Assembly: GCF_024170005.1 (NCBI RefSeq)
Contig: NZ_JALJXJ010000022.1
Location: 39,282 to 103,281, forward strand
Direction of reading: 5' to 3'
From: Azospirillum lipoferum
Lineage (GTDB): Bacteria; Pseudomonadota; Alphaproteobacteria; Azospirillales; Azospirillaceae
DNA: 64,000 nt
In this document: piece after piece, positions 33,841 to 40,790 of the stretch
Layout: each line of letters opens with the position of its first letter
Numbering within the stretch: position 1 is the stretch's first letter
Translations under genes and position numbers: made by a program
Notes under the pieces: model-generated
Told to the model about the DNA's origin: nothing
Seen by the model: only the letters and a program-made list of their open reading frames with translations
The model's database searches: none

Positions 33841-35277
33841 TCAGAACTGGAAGTAGATGAAGGCGTGGTTGGCGAAGCTGCCGAACAGCAGCATCACGAG
33901 GATCAGGGCCGAGCAGGCCATCGAGCGGGCCACCACATTGGTCCCGGCATAGCGGCGGCCAGCGCCGCGCTCGACCAGCGCATCGACCAGCAGAACGATC
34001 AGGCCGGTGACGGCGACGCGGATCAGCGAGCTGGCCTGCTGGTTGCCCTGCTGAAGGCCGAAATCGCCGTGGGCGATGATGCCCAGGATGGTCCAGACCG
34101 TTTGCAGGTTGTCGGCACGGAAGGGCAGCCAGGTCAGCGTCACCACGATGAAGACGAGGCCGATCATCACCAGCCGCCCGGCGGCCAGCACCGGGCCGCT
34201 GAGCCGCACCGGGCTGAGGGATGCCAGCCGGCGCATGCCGTCCTCCACCAGCATCAGGCCGCCATGCATCGCCCCCCACAGGACGAAGGTCCAGTTGGCG
34301 CCGTGCCACAGGCCGGAGACCAGCATGGTGATGACGACGTTGCGGATGCGCAGCCAGCGTGTGCGGCTGCCACCCATCGGCACATAGAGATAGTCCCGAA
34401 ACCAGGTGGACAGCGAGATGTGCCAGCGCCGCCAGAAATCGCGCATGCCGGTGGCGAAGTAGGGGCGGGCGAAATTCTCGCACATGGTATAGCCGAAGAT
34501 CTGCGCCAGCCCGATGGCGATCAGCGAATAGCCGGCGAAGTCGCCGTAGATCTGCAGAGAGAAGCAGAACAGCCCGATCACATGCTGGAGCGCGTTGAAG
34601 AACTCCGGCTGGTGGAAGCGGGCGTCGACCACCACGGCGGCGTTGTCGGCCAGCCCGATCTTCAGGAAATAGCCCCAGATCACCTTTTCCAGCCCGGCGA
34701 AGCGCTCCTGGAAGGGGATATCGCGCGGGCGCTGCTGGATTTGCGGCAGCAGGTCGCGCGCCCGCACGATCGGGCCGGCCACCAGCTGCGGGAAGAAGGC
34801 GACGAAGGTGGCATAGCGCATCAGGGAGCGCTCCGGCTCCTTCACCTCGCCGGTGTAGAGGTCGATGCCATAGCTGAGATTCTGGAAGGTGTAGAAGGAG
34901 ATGCCGACCGGCAGCAGGATGTCGAGCGTCCGCCGTCCGATCTCCACCCCCAGCGAGGCCAGCGCGATCTCGGCGCTGTCGGCGAAGAAGTTGTAGTATT
35001 TGAAAAAGAACAGCATGCCCAGGTTGGCGCCCAGGCTGATGAACAGATACATCTTCTTGGTGCTGCGGTCGGGCGAATCGGCGATCTTCAACCCGCAATA
35101 GAAGTCGATGAAGGTGCTGAGCGCCAGCAGCCCGCAGAACCGGTAATCCCAATAGCCGTAGAAGATGTAGCTGGCCACCAGCAGGAAGGGCGTGAAGGCG
35201 CGCGTGCGGGCCAGCGCCATGAAGCCGGCGCTGAACACGGTGATGAACAGCAGGAAATTCAGGCTGGTGAAGCTCAT
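33841..35277 (-). CDS. MBOAT-family O-acyltransferase (AlgI/PatA-like)
   Basis: A 478-residue polytopic inner-membrane protein of the membrane-bound O-acyltransferase family. Signature segments are YYNFFAD, LPVGISFYTFQNLSYGIDLYTGE, QLVAGPIVRARDLLPQI, FARPYFATGMRDFWRRWHISLSTWFRDYLYVPMGG and the catalytic histidine in SGLWHGANWTF. It should bring acyl groups across the membrane for acetylation of an exopolysaccharide or wall polymer. The ATG giving MSFTSLNFLLF is preferred; an in-frame start 12 codons earlier adds only polar residues. Translated ahead of the SGNH partner. Confidence 0.93.
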   Translation of the reverse strand: MSFTSLNFLLFITVFSAGFMALARTRAFTPFLLVASYIFYGYWDYRFCGLLALSTFIDFYCGLKIADSPDRSTKKMYLFISLGANLGMLFFFKYYNFFADSAEIALASLGVEIGRRTLDILLPVGISFYTFQNLSYGIDLYTGEVKEPERSLMRYATFVAFFPQLVAGPIVRARDLLPQIQQRPRDIPFQERFAGLEKVIWGYFLKIGLADNAAVVVDARFHQPEFFNALQHVIGLFCFSLQIYGDFAGYSLIAIGLAQIFGYTMCENFARPYFATGMRDFWRRWHISLSTWFRDYLYVPMGGSRTRWLRIRNVVITMLVSGLWHGANWTFVLWGAMHGGLMLVEDGMRRLASLSPVRLSGPVLAAGRLVMIGLVFIVVTLTWLPFRADNLQTVWTILGIIAHGDFGLQQGNQQASSLIRVAVTGLIVLLVDALVERGAGRRYAGTNVVARSMACSALILVMLLFGSFANHAFIYFQF

Positions 35278-35611
35278 CGTGCCCCCGGCAGAGGTGATCG
35301 CGCGTCGGTCCATTCGCGCAAGAAAGGCGAATTGCGCCGCAGAAGATAAGCTCGATTTCGGGGAATCCCGGCCGCCGCGGTAGGGTTGTGGGCCCGGATA
35401 TGGGACGTACTCTGAAATGAACCGGTCCTATGATTCCAAACGGCTAGGACCCCCAAGCAGGGGCTCGGCCATACTCGAAAGTGGCAAGCCATCCCGGTGC
35501 GGAGTCCCGGCCGGCAAGTGGGTGCTCATTAAGGGGGTGCAAGGCCGGGGGCGAGCGGCTACATATGCAGCCGACAAACCTTTCAACTCTGGCTGACGAG
35601 GAGGCACCGCC
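35278..35611. other. intergenic region between MBOAT gene and prfB
   Basis: A 334-bp divergent gap. Several GC-rich inverted stretches occur (for example near 35440-35560), but no known riboswitch motif, terminator or convincing -35/-10 pair was recognised. Confidence 0.4.
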
Positions 35612-36743
35612 ATGCGGGCCGAGATCGAAGCGGCCGCCGGCGAGATCAGAGAATCGCTGGCGCTGCTGAGGAGGCATCTTTGACTGGGACAATGCACTGC
35701 GGCGTCTCGACGAACTGAACAACCTCGCCGAGGATCCCAAGCTTTGGGATGACCCGGCGCGGGCCCAGACCATCATGCGCGAGCGCACCCAGCTCGATAC
35801 CTCCGTCGCCGGTTATCGTTCGCTGGAGCGTGACTTGTCCGACAGCCTGGAGCTGATCGAGATGGGCGAGGCGGAAGGCGACGCCACCGTCGTCGCCGAT
35901 GCGGAGGCCCAGCTCTATGGCCTGCGCGACCGCGCCAACAAGCTGCAGATCGAAAGCCTGCTGTCGGGCGAGGCGGACGCCAACGACTGTTTCGTCGAGG
36001 TGAATGCCGGCGCCGGCGGTACGGAGGCCCAGGACTGGGCGCTGATGCTGATGCGCATGTACACCCGCTGGGCGGAGCAACACGGCTACAAGACCGAATG
36101 GCTGGACGAGACGCCGGGCGAAGAGGCCGGCATCAAATCCGCCACCGTGCAGATCAAGGGCCACAACGCCTATGGCTGGCTGAAGACCGAGGCCGGCGTG
36201 CACCGTCTGGTGCGCATCAGCCCGTTCGACAGCCAGGCGCGGCGTCAGACCAGCTTCGCCGCCGTCTCGATTTCCCCGGTGATCGACGACAAGATCGACA
36301 TCGAGATCAACGAGAAGGACTGCCGCATCGACACCTACCGGGCGTCGGGTGCCGGCGGCCAGCACATCAACAAGACCGACTCGGCGGTGCGCATTACGCA
36401 CATCCCGACGAATATCGTGGTGAGTTGCCAGCAGGAACGGTCGCAGCACAAGAACCGCGCCAAGGCGTGGGACATGCTGCGGGCCCGCCTGTACGAACGC
36501 GAGCTGAAGATCCGCGAGGATGCCGCCGCCGCGCTGGAGGCTACCAAGACCGACATCGGCTGGGGCCACCAGATCCGGTCCTATGTCCTCCACCCCTACC
36601 AGATGGTGAAGGATCTGCGGACGGAGGTGGAGACCTCGCAGAGCCAGGCGGTGCTGGACGGCGCGCTCGATCCCTTCCTGGAGGCCGCACTCGCCTCCCG
36701 CATCAAGGGGCAGAGCGACGACGCGCACGCCGCAGGGGGCTGA
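35612..36743 (+). CDS. prfB: peptide chain release factor 2 (programmed +1 frameshift)
   Basis: Releases nascent chains at UGA and UAA. The first 23 codons (ATG at 35612, preceded by GAGGAGG) end at CTT TGA (35678-35683); reading resumes in the +1 frame at GAC (35682), giving 376 residues. The internal Shine-Dalgarno-like AGGAGG (35669-35674) and CTTTGAC slippery site are those of classical RF2 autoregulation: low RF2 slows decoding of the in-frame UGA and favours the shift. The downstream part shows RF2-specific SPFDSQARRQTSF (SPF tripeptide) and the catalytic SGAGGQHINKTDSAVR (GGQ). Tools that do not model the shift will start the gene late, at about 35775. Confidence 0.96.
35669..35684 (+). 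promoter_or_regulatory. prfB: RF2 programmed frameshift site
   Basis: AGGAGG (35669-35674), three bases, then CTTTGAC (35678-35684). This is the canonical stimulatory Shine-Dalgarno and shift site. Confidence 0.95.
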
Positions 36744-36758
36744 CCGGCCGGAATGTTG

Positions 36759-36788
36759 AAAAGGGCGGTCGCTTGCGGCCGCCCTTTT
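36759..36788 (+). terminator. intrinsic terminator after prfB
   Basis: AAAAGGGCGG and CCGCCCTTTT form a 10-bp stem with a ten-base loop, starting 15 bp after the prfB stop. Confidence 0.8.
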
Positions 36789-36886
36789 CGATTCGGCGCG
36801 TATCTGGAATGCCCCCCTTCGGAATGAAAGTGTGGGCTCGGCTGTTTCAACAGGCTGTCGCCCCAACGATTCGGAGCAACCGATCC

Positions 36887-37213
36887 ATGAACAGACGTCT
36901 TCTTCCGGCCCTGAGCGGCGCCATGCTGTGCGGCGCGATGCTGCTGGCGACCCCGGCCTTCGCCGCCTGCGATACGGACAATCTGCCGGACGAGATGCGC
37001 CGGGCCTTCATTTCTGGTGCCCAGGAAGCGCTGAACGACCACGGCTTCAATGCCGGGTCCGTGGACGGCAAGATGGGATCGCGCACCCGAACGGCGATCC
37101 GCTCCTATCAGCGTGCGGCCAAGCTGCCGGTGGACGGCTGCGCCACCCAGGGGCTTCTCGACCACCTGAATTTCAGCCAGCCGAAGATCTACGGGCCGAA
37201 CAAGCCCCGCTGA
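36887..37213 (+). CDS. secreted peptidoglycan-binding-domain protein
   Basis: A 108-residue exported protein. A signal peptide (about 1-26, core LSGAMLCGAMLLATPAFA, cleavage before ACD) precedes a single PG_binding_1-type domain: ISGAQEALNDHGFNAGSVDGKMGSRTRTAIRSYQ matches the fold's repeat of helix, DGxxGxxTxxAI and FQ. Two cysteines (mature N-terminus and VDGC) may pair in the periplasm. The ATG is used because it starts the signal peptide; the frame is open far upstream over prfB. Probably binds the wall; no catalytic domain. Confidence 0.85.
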   Translation: MNRRLLPALSGAMLCGAMLLATPAFAACDTDNLPDEMRRAFISGAQEALNDHGFNAGSVDGKMGSRTRTAIRSYQRAAKLPVDGCATQGLLDHLNFSQPKIYGPNKPR

Positions 37214-37230
37214 TTTAGCCTCGGCTGTTC

Positions 37231-37467
37231 TCAAGCCAGCATGTCGAGCAGGCGTCGGCTGTTCTCCTGCGTCGCCTGGAGCACCTTGGCGTTCGCGGCG
37301 AAATCCACCTGGGCCGAGGTCAGGTCCAGCACCACGGCCGGGTCCAGATTGCCGGACGCGATCTGTTCCGACGCCGCTTCGGTGCGGGCCTGGGCATCCT
37401 GCAAGCCGTCGACGGCGCTGGCCTGCGGCCGGTACGGCGTGGCGGAGGTGGCCGATCCGATGTCCAT
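37231..37467 (-). CDS. small protein resembling a flagellar rod/hook C-terminal segment
   Basis: A 78-residue protein whose second half, VVLDLTSAQVDFAANAKVLQATQENSRRLLDML, resembles the C-terminal helix of FlgC/FlgG-type axial proteins (the ANxxVxxTxxExxxxLL pattern). The rod N-terminal motif (NNxANxNT) is missing. It could be an orphan axial-like protein or a helical protein with chance similarity. It is not near other flagellar genes and converges on the wall-binding protein at 36887-37213. Confidence 0.55.
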   Translation of the reverse strand: MDIGSATSATPYRPQASAVDGLQDAQARTEAASEQIASGNLDPAVVLDLTSAQVDFAANAKVLQATQENSRRLLDMLA

Positions 37468-37561
37468 GACGCGCTGCCCGGCTGGTTGAGCGGCCAGGAT
37501 AGGGGGGCGAGGGTTTAGGGTTGGTGAATGGGGGAGGGGGCGTTCGCAGGCGGCTGCGACC

Positions 37562-38362
37562 TCACCCCTGCGCCAGCCAGTCCGCCAGCCGGCCGAGGAA
37601 GGCCGTTGCCTCCGTCGGGTCGTGCAGGCTCCAGGCTGCCGCCGTCTCCGCCGGTTCCTCCATCACCCGGATGCCGATCCCCCTGCCATCTCCCCGGCTC
37701 GCCAGTGCGCGGAAGGCGTCCTCGTCGGTCTCATCGTCGCCGATGTAGATCGGTAGGGTGCCGGGCCCCTCCAAACCCAGCGCCTCCAGCAAGGCCAGGA
37801 CGGCGCGGCCCTTGTCCCAAGGCAGGTTGGGGCGAAGCTCGAACAGTTCCTTGCCGCCGGTCATGCGCAGACGCGGCTGGGCCTCCACCACGGCACGGAC
37901 GGCGTCGGCGACCAGGGGTTTTTCGGCCGGAGCGACTTGGCGGGTGTGGATGGCGATGGCGAAGCGCTTGCGCTCGACCAGGGCGCCGGCAATGCCGCCG
38001 AGCCGGTCGCGCAGTTGCCCTTCGGCGGTGTCGAGGTCGGGGACGTACTCCACTCCCACCTGCCGGCGCAACTCCGGCCCGCGCAGGTCGAAGCCGTGGC
38101 TGCCGGCATAGACCAGCCCGTCCACCGCTACCATCGTGGTCAGATCATCCAGGTCACGGCCGCTGACGAAGGCGACCGGGCAGAGCGCCGAGAGTCGCTG
38201 GACCACCGTGCGCGCCTCGACGGGCATCACCGCCAGTTCGGGGCGCGGCGCGATGGCGGCCAGCGTGCCGTCATAGTCGAGGAAAAGGGCGGGGGTGCGG
38301 TCGCCCAGCGATGCGGTGAAGGCGTCGAACGCCGCGAGAGCGGATGGGGGAGAGAGGTGCAA
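37562..38362 (-). CDS. otsB: trehalose-6-phosphate phosphatase
   Basis: HAD-family phosphatase that makes trehalose from trehalose-6-phosphate, an osmoprotectant step. The 266-residue product has ALFLDYDGTLAAI (DxDGT nucleophile), FVSGRDLDDL, AGSHGFDLRGPE and the acidic IGDDETDEDAF motif. The start is TTG at 38362, supported by GAGG eight bases ahead on the minus strand; a longer open frame upstream lacks similarity and runs over the sRNA candidate. The partner synthase otsA is not in this window. Confidence 0.88.
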   Translation of the reverse strand: MHLSPPSALAAFDAFTASLGDRTPALFLDYDGTLAAIAPRPELAVMPVEARTVVQRLSALCPVAFVSGRDLDDLTTMVAVDGLVYAGSHGFDLRGPELRRQVGVEYVPDLDTAEGQLRDRLGGIAGALVERKRFAIAIHTRQVAPAEKPLVADAVRAVVEAQPRLRMTGGKELFELRPNLPWDKGRAVLALLEALGLEGPGTLPIYIGDDETDEDAFRALASRGDGRGIGIRVMEEPAETAAAWSLHDPTEATAFLGRLADWLAQG

Positions 38363-38546
38363 GGCCGGATCCTCAAGCGCCGCTGTCGGTCGGAACGCAG
38401 CGGACCGGGGCCGGCACGCCGCCGTTGTGTAACGGCCGGGACGCAGCACTGGCTTCCGGTTCGGCAAAAGGAATGGTTCGGCTGTGGCCGATCCGCAACA
38501 GATCCCTCCAAAAGCTGCGGCCCCACGCAGGGGCCGGCTTTGGGGG

Positions 38547-38574
38547 TTGCAGTACCCCCGGGTTCTGGTACTGT
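38547..38574 (+). promoter_or_regulatory. possible promoter of the sRNA candidate
   Basis: TTGCAG (38547-38552), a 16-nt spacer and TACTGT (38569-38574). The predicted start, 38580-38581, falls exactly at the first hairpin of the sRNA candidate. Both boxes are imperfect. Confidence 0.35.
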
Positions 38575-38579
38575 TGCAG

Positions 38580-38662
38580 TGCAGCAAGCGATTGCTGCTT
38601 CGCCCTTCTTGGGCGTTTCCTCCCTAAACTCAAGGCCGCTGTTTCCAGCGGCCTTTTTCTTG
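38580..38662 (+). ncRNA. candidate trans-acting small RNA with exposed CCUCC
   Basis: In an intergenic gap three hairpins follow one another: GCAGCA/TGCTGC (38581-38598), CGCCC/GGGCG (38601-38615) and a terminator GGCCGCTG/CAGCGGCC with T5 (38634-38658). Between the second hairpin and the terminator lies unpaired TTTCCTCCCTAAACT, complementary to Shine-Dalgarno sequences. The layout recalls alphaproteobacterial anti-SD sRNAs of the CCUCC ('cuckoo'/alpha-r14) type, but no family match can be confirmed by eye. No ORF fits. Confidence 0.5.
38632..38658 (+). terminator. intrinsic terminator of the sRNA candidate
   Basis: AAGGCCGCTG, TTTC loop, CAGCGGCCTTTTT: a 10-bp stem with T-tract, with no annotated gene directly upstream on this strand other than the sRNA candidate. 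Confidence 0.8.
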
Positions 38663-39076
38663 CCAGAAACCGCCCGGGGAAGGCAACCCCTGACAAAAGT
38701 CATAGCTCTGCAGTTTTCCGGTTCCGGATCCGCGCCGCTTGGGGATTGCCGATCCGTCGGACCCGACCGGAAGACAGGGGGCGGCAGTTTGGCGGCTCCA
38801 AAAAATCTTTTGATCACATTGGGTTAGAGTCATCGAGCATGGCGGTCCGATCCTGTCCGTCTGCTCCGGCAGGCGTGATGCGACCTGCCGGTCGCCGTAT
38901 TCCCGATCCCGCAGGCTTTGTCCGTATGCCGGAATTTTTTGTCGCGGACCGCCGCCAGAACAGGCGGGAGAGTGAAAAACCGTCGCAGGAGAACGGAAGC
39001 ACTGCCGCCCGCGTCCGAACTGTCGTATAGATCGGAGCGAAACACCTATCCGCCGTCCTCCACAGGAGCCGTTCCC
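38663..39076. other. intergenic region between sRNA candidate and the 20-codon ORF
   Basis: About 410 bp. A plus-strand frame from 38839 to 39030 (63 codons) exists but lacks a ribosome binding site and recognisable sequence. AT-rich stretch AAAAAATCTTTTGATC near 38801-38816 could be promoter-related. Nothing else was identified. Confidence 0.4.
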
Positions 39077-39139
39077 ATGGACATCGCCATCATGGTCCTC
39101 GCCGTCGCCTTCTTCTTCTGGCAGACCATCACCGATTGA
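39077..39139 (+). CDS. 20-residue putative membrane peptide
   Basis: A 20-codon ORF encoding MDIAIMVLAVAFFFWQTITD, a single hydrophobic helix with acidic ends. Support comes from an AGGAG ribosome binding site (39064-39068) eight bases ahead of the ATG and from an intrinsic terminator 43 bp after the stop, so the gene has its own translation signal and transcript end. It resembles in form the single-helix small subunits of membrane complexes (such as CydX or KdpF), but no such partner is adjacent, and the function is unknown. Confidence 0.55.
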   Translation: MDIAIMVLAVAFFFWQTITD

Positions 39140-39181
39140 TTCGGGCGCCTGCTGCTTCCGGCATTGCCGATCAGAAGTGCG

Positions 39182-39214
39182 AAAGGGGCGGTCCCGTCGG
39201 GCCGCCCTTTTTTC
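39182..39214 (+). terminator. intrinsic terminator after the 20-codon ORF
   Basis: AAAGGGGCGG and CCGCCCTTTTTT form a 10-bp stem (one G-U) with a ten-base loop and six T residues. Confidence 0.8.
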
Positions 39215-39240
39215 ATGGCACCGATCAGTTGGAAAGAGTG

Positions 39241-39579
39241 TCAGTCGGCGGCGATGGGCGGTTCCAGCCGGGCATGGGCGGACGCGATCAGCTGCAGCGT
39301 CTCCATGATGGAACCGATGGCCTCGTGCAGGTCGGCCTGCTCGTCGCCGGGCAGGGTGGCCAGAACCGTCTCCAATTCGACAGCCGCATCCTGCAACCGT
39401 GCACAGGCATGCTCCAGATGGTGGCTGGTGCCCTGGACGGCAGTCCGATCATTGTCACCGGGATCATTTGCAGAATGCAAACGCATCGCCGGCTTCCCGG
39501 CCCGTGTCGCGTTCCGGTTTGCAAAATGCAAATGAACGCTGTTACCGGTGCCTCGCGTCCCCAACTTTTTCCGCATCAT
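39241..39579 (-). CDS. small hypothetical protein
   Basis: A possible 112-residue protein; the second half (TSHHLEHACARLQDAAVELETVLATLP...LHEAIGSIMETLQLIASAHARLEPP) is helical and looks coding, the first 30 residues less so. ATG at 39486 (giving MRLHSAND) is an alternative start that would leave one of two TTTGCA-N3-TGCAAA palindromes upstream and the other at the very start of the gene. No family recognised. Confidence 0.45.
   Translation of the reverse strand: MMRKKLGTRGTGNSVHLHFANRNATRAGKPAMRLHSANDPGDNDRTAVQGTSHHLEHACARLQDAAVELETVLATLPGDEQADLHEAIGSIMETLQLIASAHARLEPPIAAD
39467..39532. promoter_or_regulatory. pair of TTTGCA-N3-TGCAAA palindromes
   Basis: TTTGCAGAATGCAAA (39467-39481) and TTTGCAAAATGCAAA (39518-39532) are near-identical palindromes whose centres are 51 bp apart, about five helical turns. 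They look like an operator pair for a dimeric regulator, though they sit inside the longest reading of the neighbouring ORF. Confidence 0.4.
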
Positions 39580-39687
39580 GGGCGTACCCCCGTTCGGTCT
39601 GACCAGGGAATGCGCAAGTCCCGTGCCATCCCGTGACCGTTGGTTGCGGTTGCCCTCTCGAAAATGGTGCCATAGGGTCGGGACCGT

Positions 39688-40578
39688 TCAGTCCGGCCAC
39701 AGGCGGGCGGCGCCGCGCATGCCGCTTTCCGCGCCATGGCGCGCGACCGCCATCCGGGTGCGCGGCTCGGTCGTCAGGGTCCAGGCACCCCAACGCCGTG
39801 TTACCGCCTCGCAGAGGCCGGGCAGGGCGGACAGGCCGCCACCGACCACCACCATGTCGGGATCCAGCAGGTTCACCACAGGCGCCAGCGCGCGGGCCAG
39901 CGCATCGGCATGATGGGCCAGGGTTCGGGCCGCGGCGGCATCACCTGCCAAGGCGCGGGCGGCGATCTCCGGCGGATCCAGCGTCTCGCCGCCGAGATGG
40001 CGGTGCAGGCGCGACAGCCCGGCGCCGCACAGCATGGTTTCCAGGCAGCCCGTCTTGCCACAGCCGCAGGGCACCGGCGGGCCGTCCGCCCCCTCGCGCC
40101 AGGGAAGCGGTGCATGGCCCCATTCGCCGGCCAGCCCGTTGGCGCCGGGCAGAATGCGGCCGTCCACCACGATGCCGCCGCCGACCCCGGTACCCAGGAT
40201 GACGCCGAACACCACCGATCCGCCTCCGGCCGCCGCCCCGTCCGTTGCCTCCGACAGGGTAAAACAGTTGGCGTCGTTGGCGATCCGCACCGGCCGGCCG
40301 ATCCGCCGCGTCGCGTCGGCGGCGAAGGAATGCCCCTCCAGCCAGGGCAGGTTGACTGCGTGCACCCGTCCGGCCGCGACATCGACCACGCCGGGCAGGC
40401 TGATGCCGATCCCCCCGGCTCCTGCCGGGTCCAGGGCGGCCACCGTCTCCGCCAGGGCATCCAGCGTCGCCTCATAGCCGCGGGGGGTTGGGCGACGGTT
40501 GCGGGCAAGCTCCGTCCCATCGCGGCCCAGCGCCACGGCCGCGATCTTGGTGCCGCCCAAATCGATTCCGATTCGCAT
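39688..40578 (-). CDS. ROK-family sugar kinase (fructokinase/glucokinase-like)
   Basis: A 296-residue cytoplasmic kinase. MRIGIDLGGTKIAAVAL is the ATP phosphate-binding motif, NDANCFTLSEA and LGTGVGGGIVVDG match the sugar site with its catalytic aspartate, and CGCGKTGCLET is the ROK zinc motif (CxCGxxGCxE). No DNA-binding domain is present, so it is an enzyme rather than a repressor. Substrate (fructose, glucose or N-acetylmannosamine) is not decidable; fructokinase is favoured by overall resemblance. Confidence 0.9.
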   Translation of the reverse strand: MRIGIDLGGTKIAAVALGRDGTELARNRRPTPRGYEATLDALAETVAALDPAGAGGIGISLPGVVDVAAGRVHAVNLPWLEGHSFAADATRRIGRPVRIANDANCFTLSEATDGAAAGGGSVVFGVILGTGVGGGIVVDGRILPGANGLAGEWGHAPLPWREGADGPPVPCGCGKTGCLETMLCGAGLSRLHRHLGGETLDPPEIAARALAGDAAAARTLAHHADALARALAPVVNLLDPDMVVVGGGLSALPGLCEAVTRRWGAWTLTTEPRTRMAVARHGAESGMRGAARLWPD

Positions 40579-40790
40579 GCCTGTCGCCGTCCGGATAGTA
40601 GGAAATGACCGATTTTCGGGGGCAACCCTATACCCCTCCCCCGTCCGGCGGACCAGGGTTGCTTTCGTGCCGGAAGGGTCAGTTCACCCACCCCGGAAGA
40701 GAGGGGGTAACCGCCCTTTGCTCCGTCGGGGCTTGGGGGGCGCATCACTAGAGTCTCATCAGCGCATCCTTCACTGATCGGCGTCTTGAG

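Noticed and set aside
35430..35560. GC-rich structured stretch before prfB considered as a riboswitch
   Set aside because: No conserved core of a known class (TPP, SAM, cobalamin, glycine, guanidine) could be recognised.
38839..39030. 63-codon plus-strand ORF (MAVRSCPSAPAGVM...)
   Set aside because: No ribosome binding site, no recognisable sequence and Arg/Pro/Ser-rich composition typical of chance frames in GC-rich DNA.
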